A DNA stretch of 64,000 nucleotides from Neorhizobium populisoli (GCF_019430945.1 NZ_JAHYCB010000004.1:434001-498000); one strand, 5' to 3'. Positions 44,893 through 54,480 are shown, counted from the first letter of the stretch. The notes: generated from the letters alone by a model not told the origin. Translations and numbers: made by a program.

Positions 44893-45629
44893 AGAACACC
44901 CCCCCAGAAACGACCCCCTTTTTCGCCCGCGACCGGGAATGGCATCCGCCGGCATTCACGCCGGGCTACAAGACCTCCATCCTGCGCTCGCCGCAGCGCG
45001 CCCTGATCTCGCTCGAAGGCACCAAGAGCGAGATCACCGGCCCGGTCTTCGGCCATAACATTCTCGGCGAATTCGATAACGACCTGATCGTCAACTATGC
45101 CAAGCCCGGCGAGATGGCGCTCGGCGAGCGCATCCTCGTTTACGGCCGCGTGCTGGACGAGCGTGGCGTCGGCATTCCGGGTGCTCTGGTGGAGTTCTGG
45201 CAGGCGAATGCCGGCGGCCGGTACCGCCACAAGAAGGAAACCTATCTCGCCCCGCTCGACCCGAACTTCGGCGGTTTCGGCCGCACGATTACCGACGAGA
45301 ACGGCGGATACGTCTTCAAGACGATCAAGCCCGGCCCTTATCCGTGGCCGAACGGCGTCAACGACTGGCGTCCGGCGCATATCCACTTCTCGGTCTTCGG
45401 CCACGGTTTTGCCCAGCGCCTGATCACCCAGATGTATTTCGAAGGCGATCCGATGATCTGGATTTGTCCCATTGTGAAGACCATTCCGGATGAGAACGCC
45501 ATCAAGGGCCTGATCGCGGCGCTGGACATGCAGAACACCATTCCGCATGACATGCGTGCCTACAAATTCGATATCATCCTGCGCGGCCGCCGCTCGACCT
45601 TCTTCGAGAACCGCAAGGAAGGGAACTGA
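44889..45629 (+). CDS. pcaH: Protocatechuate 3,4-dioxygenase beta subunit
   Basis: The 246-residue beta subunit carries the Fe(III) site: Tyr in [11 protein letters not shown], Tyr in GPYPWPN and the two His in [12 protein letters not shown]. With PcaG it cleaves protocatechuate between its hydroxyls (ortho ring cleavage) to 3-carboxy-cis,cis-muconate. Start overlaps the pcaC stop by 4 bases; pcaG begins 3 bases after its end. Confidence 0.95.
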   Translation: MKNTPPETTPFFARDREWHPPAFTPGYKTSILRSPQRALISLEGTKSEITGPVFGHNILGEFDNDLIVNYAKPGEMALGERILVYGRVLDERGVGIPGALVEFWQANAGGRYRHKKETYLAPLDPNFGGFGRTITDENGGYVFKTIKPGPYPWPNGVNDWRPAHIHFSVFGHGFAQRLITQMYFEGDPMIWICPIVKTIPDENAIKGLIAALDMQNTIPHDMRAYKFDIILRGRRSTFFENRKEGN

Positions 45630-45632
45630 TCC

Positions 45633-46250
45633 ATGGTCCAGCCGCTCACCTATTTCAAGGAATCCGCCTCGCAGACCGCCGGTCCGTATGTCCATATCGG
45701 CTGCACGCCAAACTTTTCCGGCATTACCGGCGTCTATGACAAGGATCTCGGCTCCGGTTCGATGGTCAACGACCAGACGCGCGGCGAGCGCATCACCATC
45801 CGGGGCTTCATCTATGATGGCGTCGGCACGGCGCTCAAGGATGCGATGATCGAGATCTGGCAGGCGGATGCCGACGGCTATTACAACAGCCCGTCGGAAA
45901 CCCGCGGCAAGGCCGATCCGAACTTCTTCGGTTGGGCACGCCAGCCGGGCGACATGAATACCGGCGAGTTCGCATTCGAGACGATCAAGCCCGGCAAGGT
46001 GCCGTTCCGCGACGGTCGTCCGATGGCGCCGCATGTCAATCTCTGGGTCGTCGCTCGTGGTATCAACCTCGGCCTCAACACTCGCATGTATTTCTCTGAC
46101 GAGGAGGAAGCCAATGCAGTTGACCCGATCCTGTCGCGCATCGAACACCGTGTCCGCGTGCCCACGCTGATCGGCAAGCGCGAGGGTGATACGGTGACGT
46201 TCAACATCCATCTTCAGGGTGAGAACGAGACGATCTTCTTTGACATCTGA
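45633..46250 (+). CDS. pcaG: Protocatechuate 3,4-dioxygenase alpha subunit
   Basis: The 205-residue alpha subunit shares the intradiol dioxygenase barrel (IRGFIYDGVGTALKDAMIEIWQADADGYY) but has APHVNLWVVARG in place of the iron-binding HxH, as expected for alpha. It completes the active-site pocket of the PcaHG heterodimer. Same operon, between pcaH and pcaB. Confidence 0.95.
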   Translation: MVQPLTYFKESASQTAGPYVHIGCTPNFSGITGVYDKDLGSGSMVNDQTRGERITIRGFIYDGVGTALKDAMIEIWQADADGYYNSPSETRGKADPNFFGWARQPGDMNTGEFAFETIKPGKVPFRDGRPMAPHVNLWVVARGINLGLNTRMYFSDEEEANAVDPILSRIEHRVRVPTLIGKREGDTVTFNIHLQGENETIFFDI

Positions 46251-46311
46251 GGCGTGGGTCACCACGATTCATTTGAATTGAAGAATCAGAGGTGCGGCCT
46301 CGGGAGTAGAT

Positions 46312-47382
46312 ATGAGCGTCTCGGCTTTCGAGCATCCGTTCCTCTCCGGCCTCGTTGGTGACGACGAGGCCGGACAGTTGTTTTCGGCAAAAGCCGAGAT
46401 CGATGCCATGCTTGCTTTCGAGGCGGCATTGGCCAAGGCCGAAGCGGCGTTCGGCATAATTCCCGCCGATGCGGCAGAGATGATTTCGACTGTCTGTAAA
46501 ACTTTCGAGCCTGATATGGCTGGCCTTCGTAGAGGCACTGGCCGTGATGGCGTTGTCATCGCCGAACTTGTCAAGCAGTTGAGAAGCGCTGTCGCCGCAC
46601 AGCCTGGCGGTGCCGACGCGGCAAGCCACGTGCATTTCGGCGCGACAAGCCAGGATGTCATCGATACGGCGCTGATGATCCGCCTCAAGCAGGCATCTGC
46701 TATCTTTGTCGCACGACTTGCCGCTCTCGAAAAAGCTTTCGCGTCTGTCGATGCCACGTTCGGCTCCCGTGTCCTGATGGGCCATACTCGCATGCAGGCG
46801 GCAATCCCCATCACCGTCTCGGACCGCATCCGCGCCTGGTCAGAGCCGCTGACCCGTCACCGCCTCCGTCTGGAGACTTTTTCGCAGACTGGATTTCCGG
46901 TGCAATTCGGCGGTGCGGCTGGCACGTTGGAAAAACTCGGCAACAAGGCCGCGGCGGTGCGCAATGTACTGGCCGACGAGCTATCCCTGGTCGATGCGCC
47001 GCAATGGCAGAGCCAGCGCGATCGCCTTGCCGAATTCTCGGGTATTCTCGCCATGATCTCGGGCTCGCTCGGAAAGATGGGGCAGGATATAGCGTTGCTC
47101 GCAGAAATGGGCGGCGAAATGCAGCTTGCGGGCGGCGGGAGCTCTTCTGCCATGGCCCACAAGCAGAACCCGGTGGCAGCTGAAGTACTCGTCTCGCTGG
47201 CACGGTTCAACGCCGTGCAGCTTTCCGGCATGCAGCAAGCCATGGTCCATGAGCAAGAGCGGTCGGGCGCCGCCTGGACGCTGGAATGGCTGATCCTGCC
47301 ATCGATGGTGATGGCGACAGGCGCGTCGCTGCGTCTGGCGGCAGAACTCGTCGGCAACATCCGCTCGCTCGGTCGGGACTGA
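46312..47382 (+). CDS. pcaB: 3-carboxy-cis,cis-muconate cycloisomerase
   Basis: The 356-residue protein of the fumarase/aspartase superfamily has HVHFGATSQDVIDTALM and the superfamily signature GSSSAMAHKQNPVAAE. It converts 3-carboxymuconate to 4-carboxymuconolactone, the substrate of PcaC. At 356 residues it is shorter than PcaB of pseudomonads (about 450), as in other rhizobia where the C-terminal domain is lacking. Last gene of the pca operon; later steps (pcaIJF) are not in the window. Confidence 0.93.
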   Translation: MSVSAFEHPFLSGLVGDDEAGQLFSAKAEIDAMLAFEAALAKAEAAFGIIPADAAEMISTVCKTFEPDMAGLRRGTGRDGVVIAELVKQLRSAVAAQPGGADAASHVHFGATSQDVIDTALMIRLKQASAIFVARLAALEKAFASVDATFGSRVLMGHTRMQAAIPITVSDRIRAWSEPLTRHRLRLETFSQTGFPVQFGGAAGTLEKLGNKAAAVRNVLADELSLVDAPQWQSQRDRLAEFSGILAMISGSLGKMGQDIALLAEMGGEMQLAGGGSSSAMAHKQNPVAAEVLVSLARFNAVQLSGMQQAMVHEQERSGAAWTLEWLILPSMVMATGASLRLAAELVGNIRSLGRD

Positions 47383-47401
47383 GCCGCAGCCGAATGAGGG
47401 A

Positions 47402-48253
47402 CTAGCGCGAATCCTCCGTTGCGCCGATGACGATCGAGAGAAGCATGTCGTTGAATTCCCAGAAGTCCTCGAACTCAAGCTTCGGCTCTTCTGCATCCGT
47501 CCAGATGGCGATCGGAGTGGCTTTGGCGACGGATGTATCGTTCAAATCGATCAACCCGGTAATGCCTGCACCATTGACGATCGTCTCATAGACCAGCGCG
47601 GGATTGGTCTTCGCAACGAAACTGTCATACCAATCGGCTTCTCCATAAGCCTGCGCCGCGGAGGCAACCGTTTCCATTAGGTGTAGCGGTCGCAACCCAT
47701 CTCCGCCGACATCCGTGATGCCATCGAAGATTGTTCTATACAGATTGGATAATGCCTCGGGGGCTCGCTCCAGGAAGATGCGGTTCTTCTCTTCGACCAT
47801 CACCAGCGGTGAGGGCGAGTACGAGAGGAAAGAGTAGAGTTCGCCTTTCGATTTGCTGTCGATAGGATCGATGCAATTGAAGACGCGGGCGAAGCGTCGC
47901 TCTCCATTCCTCGGTGCAAGGCGGATAACAAAGACATCGCGTGTCACCTCCCGCAATATCCTTGCAGTCCGCGGCAGGATCGGTTCGATCAGCGCGAGTT
48001 CTGCCGGCATATGCCGAAGGCGAACGGCGTGATCAGGGGAAAGATATCCCACCCAGTGGGCGGGTATATCCGGATCCGGACCTGTCACCGTCACAGCTTG
48101 CGGATCCACCCATTTGCGAACGTCTTCAAGATCAAACTGCTGCTGGATGCTGGTAAGAGTCCATGCGTGAGCTTCGGTCGCTGTTACTTTCCGGCCGCCC
48201 GAAAATAGGCCAGCCAATGCGGCAGCCATCTTGAAGAACTCGCGTCGAACCAT
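47402..48253 (-). CDS. Hypothetical exported protein
   Basis: Unrecognised protein of about 283 residues. The N-terminus MVRREFFKMAAALAGLFSGG looks like a twin-arginine-type or short hydrophobic export signal. The body has no motif I know. The chosen ATG at 48253 has GGAG upstream at fair distance; an ATG at 48262 is in frame but its GGAG is adjacent. Probably a Rhizobiaceae-specific periplasmic protein. Confidence 0.6.
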   Translation of the reverse strand: MVRREFFKMAAALAGLFSGGRKVTATEAHAWTLTSIQQQFDLEDVRKWVDPQAVTVTGPDPDIPAHWVGYLSPDHAVRLRHMPAELALIEPILPRTARILREVTRDVFVIRLAPRNGERRFARVFNCIDPIDSKSKGELYSFLSYSPSPLVMVEEKNRIFLERAPEALSNLYRTIFDGITDVGGDGLRPLHLMETVASAAQAYGEADWYDSFVAKTNPALVYETIVNGAGITGLIDLNDTSVAKATPIAIWTDAEEPKLEFEDFWEFNDMLLSIVIGATEDSR

Positions 48254-48427
48254 GGAAAACATCTCCAGCCCATGTTGCGGGATATGGAGCGTCTTCGCCG
48301 TTTCGCCAACGTTCTCTCTTTTTTCGGAGAATCGGACCGCCAATTATGTGCGGTGATCGACTCTTGTATGCGCTATCTCATTTATCGCAGTAGCAGTTGG
48401 TTTTGGGCGATCCAAAGGAGTCAGAAG

Positions 48428-48931
48428 ATGAGCCATAGCCACCAGGGACTTTGGGATTTCGCGCTAAAGCTCTATGCAGCGCCGGGTGTTGCCGAAGCCT
48501 GTCTTGTCCTGCAGGACGAGAGTGACGTGGATGTGCCTGTCCTCTTGTTCTGCGCCTGGCTTTCGAAGAACGATGTCATACTGACTGCAGCCGAGATCGC
48601 CCGTATCGACGGATTGGTGAAGGAATGGCACGAGACTGTCGTCAAACCGCTCCGCGCAGTCCGCCGTCTCTTGAGAAAAGGGCCGGCGCCCGCTCCAACC
48701 AAGGAAACTGAAACGCTGCGGAACGGTGTGAAGGGCGTCGAGCTCAGTTCCGAAAAGATCGAGCTGGCGGTGCTGGAAGCTGAAGGCAACGCTCTCATTG
48801 CTGCTGACATGCCACGGGGCGAAAACATCGCCAATCTCGCTCGGGCTCTTTTTCACTATCGCAGTGCAGAACCCGATGCAGCAGCGGCTGGGGCGCTTTC
48901 GACAATCGAGCGAGCGCTGGCTGCGCTCTGA
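48428..48931 (+). CDS. TIGR02444 family protein
   Basis: The 167-residue protein matches, from memory, the TIGR02444/DUF2390 family: LWDFALKLYAAPGVAEACLVLQDE, DVPVLLFCAWLSKN and VVKPLRAVRRLLR. Helical, soluble, no signal. AAGGAG lies eight bases upstream of the ATG at 48428. Function unknown; the family is widespread in proteobacteria. Confidence 0.8.
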   Translation: MSHSHQGLWDFALKLYAAPGVAEACLVLQDESDVDVPVLLFCAWLSKNDVILTAAEIARIDGLVKEWHETVVKPLRAVRRLLRKGPAPAPTKETETLRNGVKGVELSSEKIELAVLEAEGNALIAADMPRGENIANLARALFHYRSAEPDAAAAGALSTIERALAAL

Positions 48932-49930
48932 TCAGGCCACGTCGGCAAAGTCTTCCTCTTCCGGCAACACCTCGTTTCTGGCGGCAGCGCGATAGCGGTT
49001 CGGCGCAAGCCCGACAATCCGCTTGAAGGCGTTGCTGAAGGCGCTTTCTGACGTATAGCCGAGTGAAAGGGCCACCGCCGAGACAGGCTCGGAACCGTCC
49101 CGCAACGCGCGTTCGGCAAGCCGCATCCGCCAGTTGGCGAGATAGGTGAGGGGGGCAACGTTCGCGACTGTCTTGAAGCGTTCTGCGAAACTCGTCCGCG
49201 ACATGCCGACAGCCCTCGCAAGGTCGCCAAGTTGCCAATTGCGCGCCGGGTCTCCATGCATGAGCCGGATCGCCGGTGCTATCTTTTCGTCGCCGATTGC
49301 CTTCAACCAGCCGGGCGACAATGGTTCGGCATTGTTGATATAGGCGCGCATGACCTGCACGAAGACAAGCTGGGCCAGTTGCGCGGCAGCACAGGCGGCG
49401 CCCGGGCGTTCCGCATCCATCTCGCGCGCAAGCTGCGTTAGAAGCCAGCCAATGACGCCGGCTTCGGGCGCCGTTGCCTTGATGTGAATGACCGGCGGCA
49501 GGCTGTCGAGCAAAAGGTCGATACCGGCGGCGTTGAAGGACACGTGCCCGCCTACTGCATGGTATTCGTCCGCGCTGCCAAGCCGGGCGGTGCGGCCGAT
49601 GGTTTCGCGAAAGAGATCGACGGCTAGCACCTCCGGCGCGGTGAGATCGCTGGCGATCACGAAGGAATGAGTGCCTTTGAACAGGACTGCATCGCCAGGT
49701 TCGAGCCTGATTGGCTCAAGGCTGGCATCGTCGAGAACGAGCCATGCCGTGCCCTTTACCACTGCATTGAACTTGATCTTGCCCGGTCTTGGAAAGCGGA
49801 TATTCCATGCGCCTCCGGCGAGGAGCGTGCCTGAAACGGCAGATTCCGCATTGATGAGGTCGAGGGCGTCAGAAAGAGGATCGGATAACATTTTCGGACG
49901 ATCGCGCAAGAAGGGCGGATTTGCAAGCAT
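48932..49930 (-). CDS. AraC-family regulator with cupin N-terminus
   Basis: The 332-residue protein has an N-terminal cupin-like sensing half (DPLSDALDLINAESAVSGTLLAGGAWNIRFP, then LEPGDAVLFKGTHSFVIA) and two AraC helix-turn-helices (LGDLARAVGMSRTSFAERFK and VSAVALSLGYTSESAFSNAFKR). It is divergent from an SDR gene 54 bases away, the usual target arrangement. An ATG at 49891 is an alternative start. Ends 0 bases from the TIGR02444 gene on the other strand. Confidence 0.88.
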   Translation of the reverse strand: MLANPPFLRDRPKMLSDPLSDALDLINAESAVSGTLLAGGAWNIRFPRPGKIKFNAVVKGTAWLVLDDASLEPIRLEPGDAVLFKGTHSFVIASDLTAPEVLAVDLFRETIGRTARLGSADEYHAVGGHVSFNAAGIDLLLDSLPPVIHIKATAPEAGVIGWLLTQLAREMDAERPGAACAAAQLAQLVFVQVMRAYINNAEPLSPGWLKAIGDEKIAPAIRLMHGDPARNWQLGDLARAVGMSRTSFAERFKTVANVAPLTYLANWRMRLAERALRDGSEPVSAVALSLGYTSESAFSNAFKRIVGLAPNRYRAAARNEVLPEEEDFADVA

Positions 49931-49984
49931 TCATCGTCCGGTAACCGCAAGATAAAAGTTCCCTCGAAAAGGAGGAGACAGATC

Positions 49985-50959
49985 ATGACTTCCATTCAAT
50001 CTCCCATCGGCTCCGGATTTTCCGCTGCCAACACGACGGCGGATGTTATCAGCAGCATCGATCTCACGGGCAAGAACGTGGTCGTCACCGGTGGTTATGC
50101 CGGTCTCGGCCTGGAGACTGTTCGCGTGCTTGCCGGGGCTGGCGCGAGCGTAACGGTGCCGACCCGCGATCCGGCACGCGCTGAGCAGGCACTCGGCGGT
50201 ATCAGCGGCACCGCAATCGAAACAATGGATCTGATGGACCCGGTCTCGATCGACGCCTTTGCCCAAAAATTGCTCGCGCGCGGTGAGCCACTGCACATCC
50301 TCATCAACAACGCCGGTATCATGGCGAACCCTTTGACGCGCGATGCCAGGGGCTACGAATCCCAGTTTTCGACCAATCACCTTGGTCATTTCCAACTGGC
50401 CGTGCGCCTGTGGCCGGCATTGAAACAGGCGGGCGGCGCCCGTGTCGTGGCACTCTCGTCGCGCGGTCACAAGCGCGGCAGGATCGATTTCGACGATCCA
50501 AACTTCACGGCTCGCATGTATGATCGCTGGACCGCCTATGGCCAGGCAAAGACCGCCAACGCGCTGTTCGCGCTACATCTCGACAAGCTTGGCGAACCAC
50601 ACAACGTGCGCGCCTTTTCGGTCCATCCGGGCGGCATCATCACCGGACTTGCCAAGCACATGACGCAGGACGAAATCCGTGCGGTGGGGGCGATCGATGA
50701 GCAAGGCAAGCCGGTTCTCGACCCTTCAAAAAACATGAAGACGATCGAGCAGGGTGCGGCAACCACGGTGTGGTGCGCCACCAGCCCGAAGCTCGCCGGC
50801 ATGGGCGGTGTCTATTGCGAGGATTGCGATATCGCCAAGGGACTGGCCGCGGATTCGACCGACCATCTCGGCGTCATGCCATGGGCATACGATGCCGAAG
50901 CTGCGGAGAGGTTATGGGCGCTCAGCGAACGCCTGACCGGCGTCCGCTTCATCGCTTGA
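49985..50959 (+). CDS. SDR-family oxidoreductase (retinol-dehydrogenase-like)
   Basis: The 324-residue protein has TGGYAGLGLETV as cofactor motif, NNAGIM, Ser in VVALSSRGHKRG and YGQAKTANALFAL as catalytic YxxxK; Arg in VPTRDPARA favours NADP(H). It belongs to the retinol-dehydrogenase/WWOX-like extended SDR group. GGAGGAGA precedes the ATG. Probably controlled by the divergent AraC regulator. Substrate unknown. Confidence 0.88.
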   Translation: MTSIQSPIGSGFSAANTTADVISSIDLTGKNVVVTGGYAGLGLETVRVLAGAGASVTVPTRDPARAEQALGGISGTAIETMDLMDPVSIDAFAQKLLARGEPLHILINNAGIMANPLTRDARGYESQFSTNHLGHFQLAVRLWPALKQAGGARVVALSSRGHKRGRIDFDDPNFTARMYDRWTAYGQAKTANALFALHLDKLGEPHNVRAFSVHPGGIITGLAKHMTQDEIRAVGAIDEQGKPVLDPSKNMKTIEQGAATTVWCATSPKLAGMGGVYCEDCDIAKGLAADSTDHLGVMPWAYDAEAAERLWALSERLTGVRFIA

Positions 50960-50971
50960 GATGTTCCGATA

Positions 50972-51556
50972 TCAGGGTTGGCCCGGTGAATCCGGGCCTT
51001 CTTTCCAGCGCTTGACCATCGGCAGGTGGATGTCGAACAGGTCAAGCGCCCGGCCGACCGTCTGGGTCACCATCTCGTCGAGCGTCTTCGGTTTGGAATA
51101 AAAGGCCGGCACGGGCGGCATGACGATCGCGCCATTGCGTGTCGCCTGGTCCATCAAGGCGATATGGCCGGCATGCAGCGGTGTTTCCCTAAACAGCAAA
51201 ACAACGCGGCGACGTTCCTTGAGGCAGACGTCGGCAGCGCGGACGATCAGTTCGTCATTGTAGCAATTGGCGATGCCGCTCAGCGTTTTCACCGAACACG
51301 GCGCGACCAGCATGCCGGCGGTGCGGAACGATCCGGAGGAAATCGCGGCGCCGATATCCTTGTAGTTATAGAGCACGTCGGCAAGGCCCTTGATCTCCTC
51401 GGCGCTCATGTCGATCTCGTCGATGGCGGTACGGAAGGCGGAAGGCGAGATAACCGCATGCGTTTCGATATCCTCAACCTCGCGCAGAAGCTGGAGGGCG
51501 CGAACGCCATAAACGACCCCGGAGGCACCCGTGATGGCGATGATGATGCGGCGCAT
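50972..51556 (-). CDS. ubiX: UbiX-like flavin prenyltransferase
   Basis: The 194-residue flavoprotein has the UbiX/Pad1 hallmarks: AITGASGVVYGVRALQLL, VAPCSVKTLSGIANCYNDELIVRAADV, then VLLFRETPLHAGHI and PPVPAFYSKPKTLDEMV. UbiX makes prenylated FMN for UbiD-type decarboxylases. No UbiD gene is in the window. It lies 129 bases after a ThDP-enzyme gene on the same strand, and probably in one unit with it and a MarR gene. Confidence 0.9.
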   Translation of the reverse strand: MRRIIIAITGASGVVYGVRALQLLREVEDIETHAVISPSAFRTAIDEIDMSAEEIKGLADVLYNYKDIGAAISSGSFRTAGMLVAPCSVKTLSGIANCYNDELIVRAADVCLKERRRVVLLFRETPLHAGHIALMDQATRNGAIVMPPVPAFYSKPKTLDEMVTQTVGRALDLFDIHLPMVKRWKEGPDSPGQP

Positions 51557-51685
51557 GTCTTCCTCGTTTCCTCCATTTCAAGCCAGCTTTGCCTCGCTGG
51601 CCGCAGGACCTTCCTTATGTCGTATTGACAGACAAAGCCAGCCCTCGATGTCCCCCGGCGATGACGACAACTTCTGCGCTTCGGC

Positions 51686-53407
51686 TCAAATGATCCTGAT
51701 CTCGACGAGCGCCTGCGTTTTCTCTTTCGTTACGTGCTCGATCGCGCGTTCCAGCACCGGGAGCAGTTCGTCACCGCGTTCTACTTTGGCCGTCCACGCC
51801 CGGCTGGCCGAAGCTACCTTCGTAAAATCCGGTGATGGGGCGAGCGAAACGAGCGGCATGTCATTGGATTTTGCCGCATACCCGTTCGGATAAACGCCGA
51901 GCACAGATTGGCGCACCGCGCCCCATTCGGTATTGTTCAGGACCAGCACGAGCAGGGGGATTTCCATCGCCTCGGCAATCTGGTGGCAGGCGACGGGGTT
52001 GGAGAACATGTAGGATCCATCGCCCATGGTCGCGATGATCAGTTTTTCAGGGGCCGCGAGTTTCATGCCAAGCCCGGTCGGGAAGGACCAGCCAAGGCCG
52101 CCCGAATGAGGCTCCTGATACCAGGAGCCATGTTCGCGCAACGTCAATGGCTCCAGAGGTGCGCCGAGTTCGGACAGCACGGTGGCGTTTTTGCCGTCAA
52201 TCGCCTTGGACAGGCAAAGACTAACGAATGCTTTGGTCATTCGTTCGCTATCGCCAGCCGCAGCTTGCCTAAGAGCTTCATCCCGCCGTTTCATGGCTGC
52301 GGTTTTGACCGCCTCGCGGCGACGGTCACGATCCCTTGTCGTTTCAGCAAGATGTGCTTCGGCAGCGTCAGCAAGCGAAATGATAACTTCCGCGGTATCG
52401 CCGACGAGCGCTAGATGGCAGGGGAAATTGCGGACGGGAAAGCGGGAGTAGAGCGGATCCTGGCCGATATGGACAACCTTGCAACCGTCCGCCAGCGGGT
52501 GAATATCCGGCGACCATGGTGCCAGACAATCCAGCACCAGAACAAGGTCGGCTTCTGCCAGCCACCTAGCCGGATCGACGCCGACAGCCATCGGGTGGTC
52601 CGTCGGAACACCGAGCTGGACCGCCCAATACTGGCAAACGGGAATGCCCCAATCGAGCGTCAGCTTTGACAGGGCTTCAAACCCTTTCTCGCTGCCCGCA
52701 CCTCGTTGGCTAATGATCAAAGGCCGTTTTGCGTTGCGCAGCATGAGTGCAGCTACCTCGATATCGGCAGCGCGAGGTGCGGACGTTGCCGAGGCAATCG
52801 TGCCTGGGCGCTCAAGCTCTTTGGACGGGCAAGGTTCACACAGCACCTCTCGCGGAAGGCTGAGATAGACCGGTCCGCGTGGCGTCGAGGTCGCGATCGC
52901 ATAGGCCCTGTCGATGATTTCAACGGCCTGTTCGGGAAACTTCAGTTCGTAATCCCATTTCACCGTTTCGCGGATCATTGCTGTCTGGTCCCGCATTTCC
53001 TGGCCCCAGCCGATGGGCACCGTACGGGCGCCAAGCCGGCCCTTTTCGGTAACCGGCGTGCGGCCGGAAAACAGCAGCATGGGAATATGTTCGGTCGCAG
53101 CGTTGATCGCGCCGATCGCACAGTTTGCCAGGCCGACATTGGTATGGGCCATCACCGCCTGGGCGCGACCGGTCGCGAGATAATAACCATAGGCCATGCC
53201 CATGGCGGCATTTTCATGAGGAATGACAACGGCTTTCGGAAGCGGAATCTGCTTTGCCGCGGCCTCCGCCAATCCTTCTATGATCGGCGGAAAGTCCGTA
53301 CCGGAATTGGCAAAGATGTAATCAACGCCAACCGCTTTCAGTCGGGCCAGAATGGCACCGCCAGCGGTGATTTTGTCACCGGCATCACCTGCAGCTGCTG
53401 CGGTCAT
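51686..53407 (-). CDS. ThDP-dependent decarboxylase-like enzyme (paralogue of the enzyme at 26977-28689)
   Basis: The 573-residue enzyme shares FANSGTDFPPIIE, VIPHENAAMGMAYGYY (Glu about 65) and GDGSYMFSNPVACHQIA with the ThDP enzyme in the large catabolic operon, so the two are paralogues. It probably decarboxylates a 2-oxoacid; substrate unknown. It lies 66 bases after the MarR gene and before ubiX on the same strand. Confidence 0.85.
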   Translation of the reverse strand: MTAAAAGDAGDKITAGGAILARLKAVGVDYIFANSGTDFPPIIEGLAEAAAKQIPLPKAVVIPHENAAMGMAYGYYLATGRAQAVMAHTNVGLANCAIGAINAATEHIPMLLFSGRTPVTEKGRLGARTVPIGWGQEMRDQTAMIRETVKWDYELKFPEQAVEIIDRAYAIATSTPRGPVYLSLPREVLCEPCPSKELERPGTIASATSAPRAADIEVAALMLRNAKRPLIISQRGAGSEKGFEALSKLTLDWGIPVCQYWAVQLGVPTDHPMAVGVDPARWLAEADLVLVLDCLAPWSPDIHPLADGCKVVHIGQDPLYSRFPVRNFPCHLALVGDTAEVIISLADAAEAHLAETTRDRDRRREAVKTAAMKRRDEALRQAAAGDSERMTKAFVSLCLSKAIDGKNATVLSELGAPLEPLTLREHGSWYQEPHSGGLGWSFPTGLGMKLAAPEKLIIATMGDGSYMFSNPVACHQIAEAMEIPLLVLVLNNTEWGAVRQSVLGVYPNGYAAKSNDMPLVSLAPSPDFTKVASASRAWTAKVERGDELLPVLERAIEHVTKEKTQALVEIRII

Positions 53408-53473
53408 GAACTCTCCTCCATAGGGAAAATGCGCAACGCCGTTCCTCTCATGCGGTGCGCAAAAATGTCTGCT

Positions 53474-53980
53474 TCAGAAATCCTGGGGTGAGCCGAGTGC
53501 TGCGGTGATGCGACCGAGCGCGGCGAGCAACATTGCCTTGTCCTCTCCGGCGATCTCATCCAGACGTCGATCATGCACCTCGGCGATGGCATAGAGCTGC
53601 GCCTGCATCCGGCGGCCATCATCCGTCAGGCGCACGCTATAACTACGCTGATCATCCGGGTTCCAGCGCCGCTCGATCAAGCCGCGGTTTGCGAGGCCTT
53701 TGAGGCTTGAGGTCAGCGTTGAACGATCGCGGCCGCAGATGCGGCTGAGCTCCGATGGCGTCATGCTTTCGGTTTCCGCAAGCGCAGTAAGCAACGCATA
53801 CCATCCGGGCTTGAGATCAGCTTTCCCGGCAGCCTTTGCGAAAGCCTGAAACGACGCTTCCTGCGCCACCCGCAGATGGTAGCCTATGAGGTTTTTGAAG
53901 ATTGCCGGGATGAGCGGTTCATTTTCCGCAGGCCCGGGCCGCGCGCCGTCGACTTGCGCAACAGAATATTCCGTCGTCAT
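53474..53980 (-). CDS. MarR-family regulator of the ThDP/UbiX unit
   Basis: The 168-residue MarR protein has the wHTH LTALAETESMTPSELSRICGRDRSTLTSSLKGLANRGLI and wing ERRWNPDDQRSYSVRLT. It is the first gene of the MarR-ThDP-UbiX unit. A perfect 12-bp palindrome lies 56 bases upstream. MarR proteins next to aromatic genes often sense phenolic acids, so a carboxylic or aromatic acid ligand is a guess. Confidence 0.88.
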   Translation of the reverse strand: MTTEYSVAQVDGARPGPAENEPLIPAIFKNLIGYHLRVAQEASFQAFAKAAGKADLKPGWYALLTALAETESMTPSELSRICGRDRSTLTSSLKGLANRGLIERRWNPDDQRSYSVRLTDDGRRMQAQLYAIAEVHDRRLDEIAGEDKAMLLAALGRITAALGSPQDF

Positions 53981-54035
53981 TGTTCATCCTCCCCATCCCA
54001 AATCTATTAGAATTAAGGGGGTACAGCAAGATGGT

Positions 54036-54047
54036 TTGATATCAAAT
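54036..54047. promoter_or_regulatory. Perfect palindrome TTTGATATCAAA, candidate MarR operator
   Basis: The 12-base perfect palindrome TTTGATATCAAA lies upstream of the MarR-ThDP-UbiX unit (start codon at 53980) in an AT-rich stretch. Its size and symmetry suit a MarR dimer; binding is inferred. Confidence 0.5.
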
Positions 54048-54175
54048 TATCTCGAGTGTTGGACTCACTGAGCGTGTCGCCGGGAGGAAATATCACCGGA
54101 AAAAGGACGGCGCGAGCAGCCGAGGGCTGCCCGCCTCGGGTCAATCGGACCGTTATCGAGAGGCGAGCAGAAGCG

Positions 54176-54268
54176 TCAGCCCATCAGGGCGTTAAAGAAC
54201 GTGACCGCGTAGAAGCCTATGACGATAAGACAAATCACGGCCAGCAGAATGGCTGGAATACTGTTCAT
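54176..54268 (-). CDS. 30-residue single-pass membrane protein
   Basis: A 31-codon frame with ATG at 54268 encodes MNSIPAILLAVICLIVIGFY followed by AVTFFNALMG, a single hydrophobic helix, with AAGAAGGG upstream. It is alone in a 500-base gap. Short membrane peptides of this kind are common in rhizobia and usually unannotated. Function unknown. Confidence 0.5.
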   Translation of the reverse strand: MNSIPAILLAVICLIVIGFYAVTFFNALMG

Positions 54269-54480
54269 GACCCTTCTTTCCTGCCGTCTCCGATCAACGC
54301 AGGGCAAGCCCTTCATATCCTTACGAATATGTTTACGACGCCTGAGGGTTAACCAATGATTTAAATATTAGGCAATTCGAAATAGATCGCGGCCGCCTTG
54401 ATACACTTGTCGCGCCGTGATCTGTTTCCGCCAAAATCGAGGCCCAAGAGCCGAGCCATGATTCAACGGATGAGAGCGAC

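Larger units (their letters stand above)
53981..54480. other. Intergenic region before gamma-glutamyltransferase
   Basis: About 500 bases holding the 12-bp palindrome at 54036 and the 30-residue membrane peptide gene at 54176-54268. The rest should include divergent promoters; no further gene is supported. Confidence 0.4.

Noticed and set aside
44847..46265. 472-residue open frame on the minus strand
   Set aside because: Antisense to pcaH and pcaG, whose iron-site motifs are intact.
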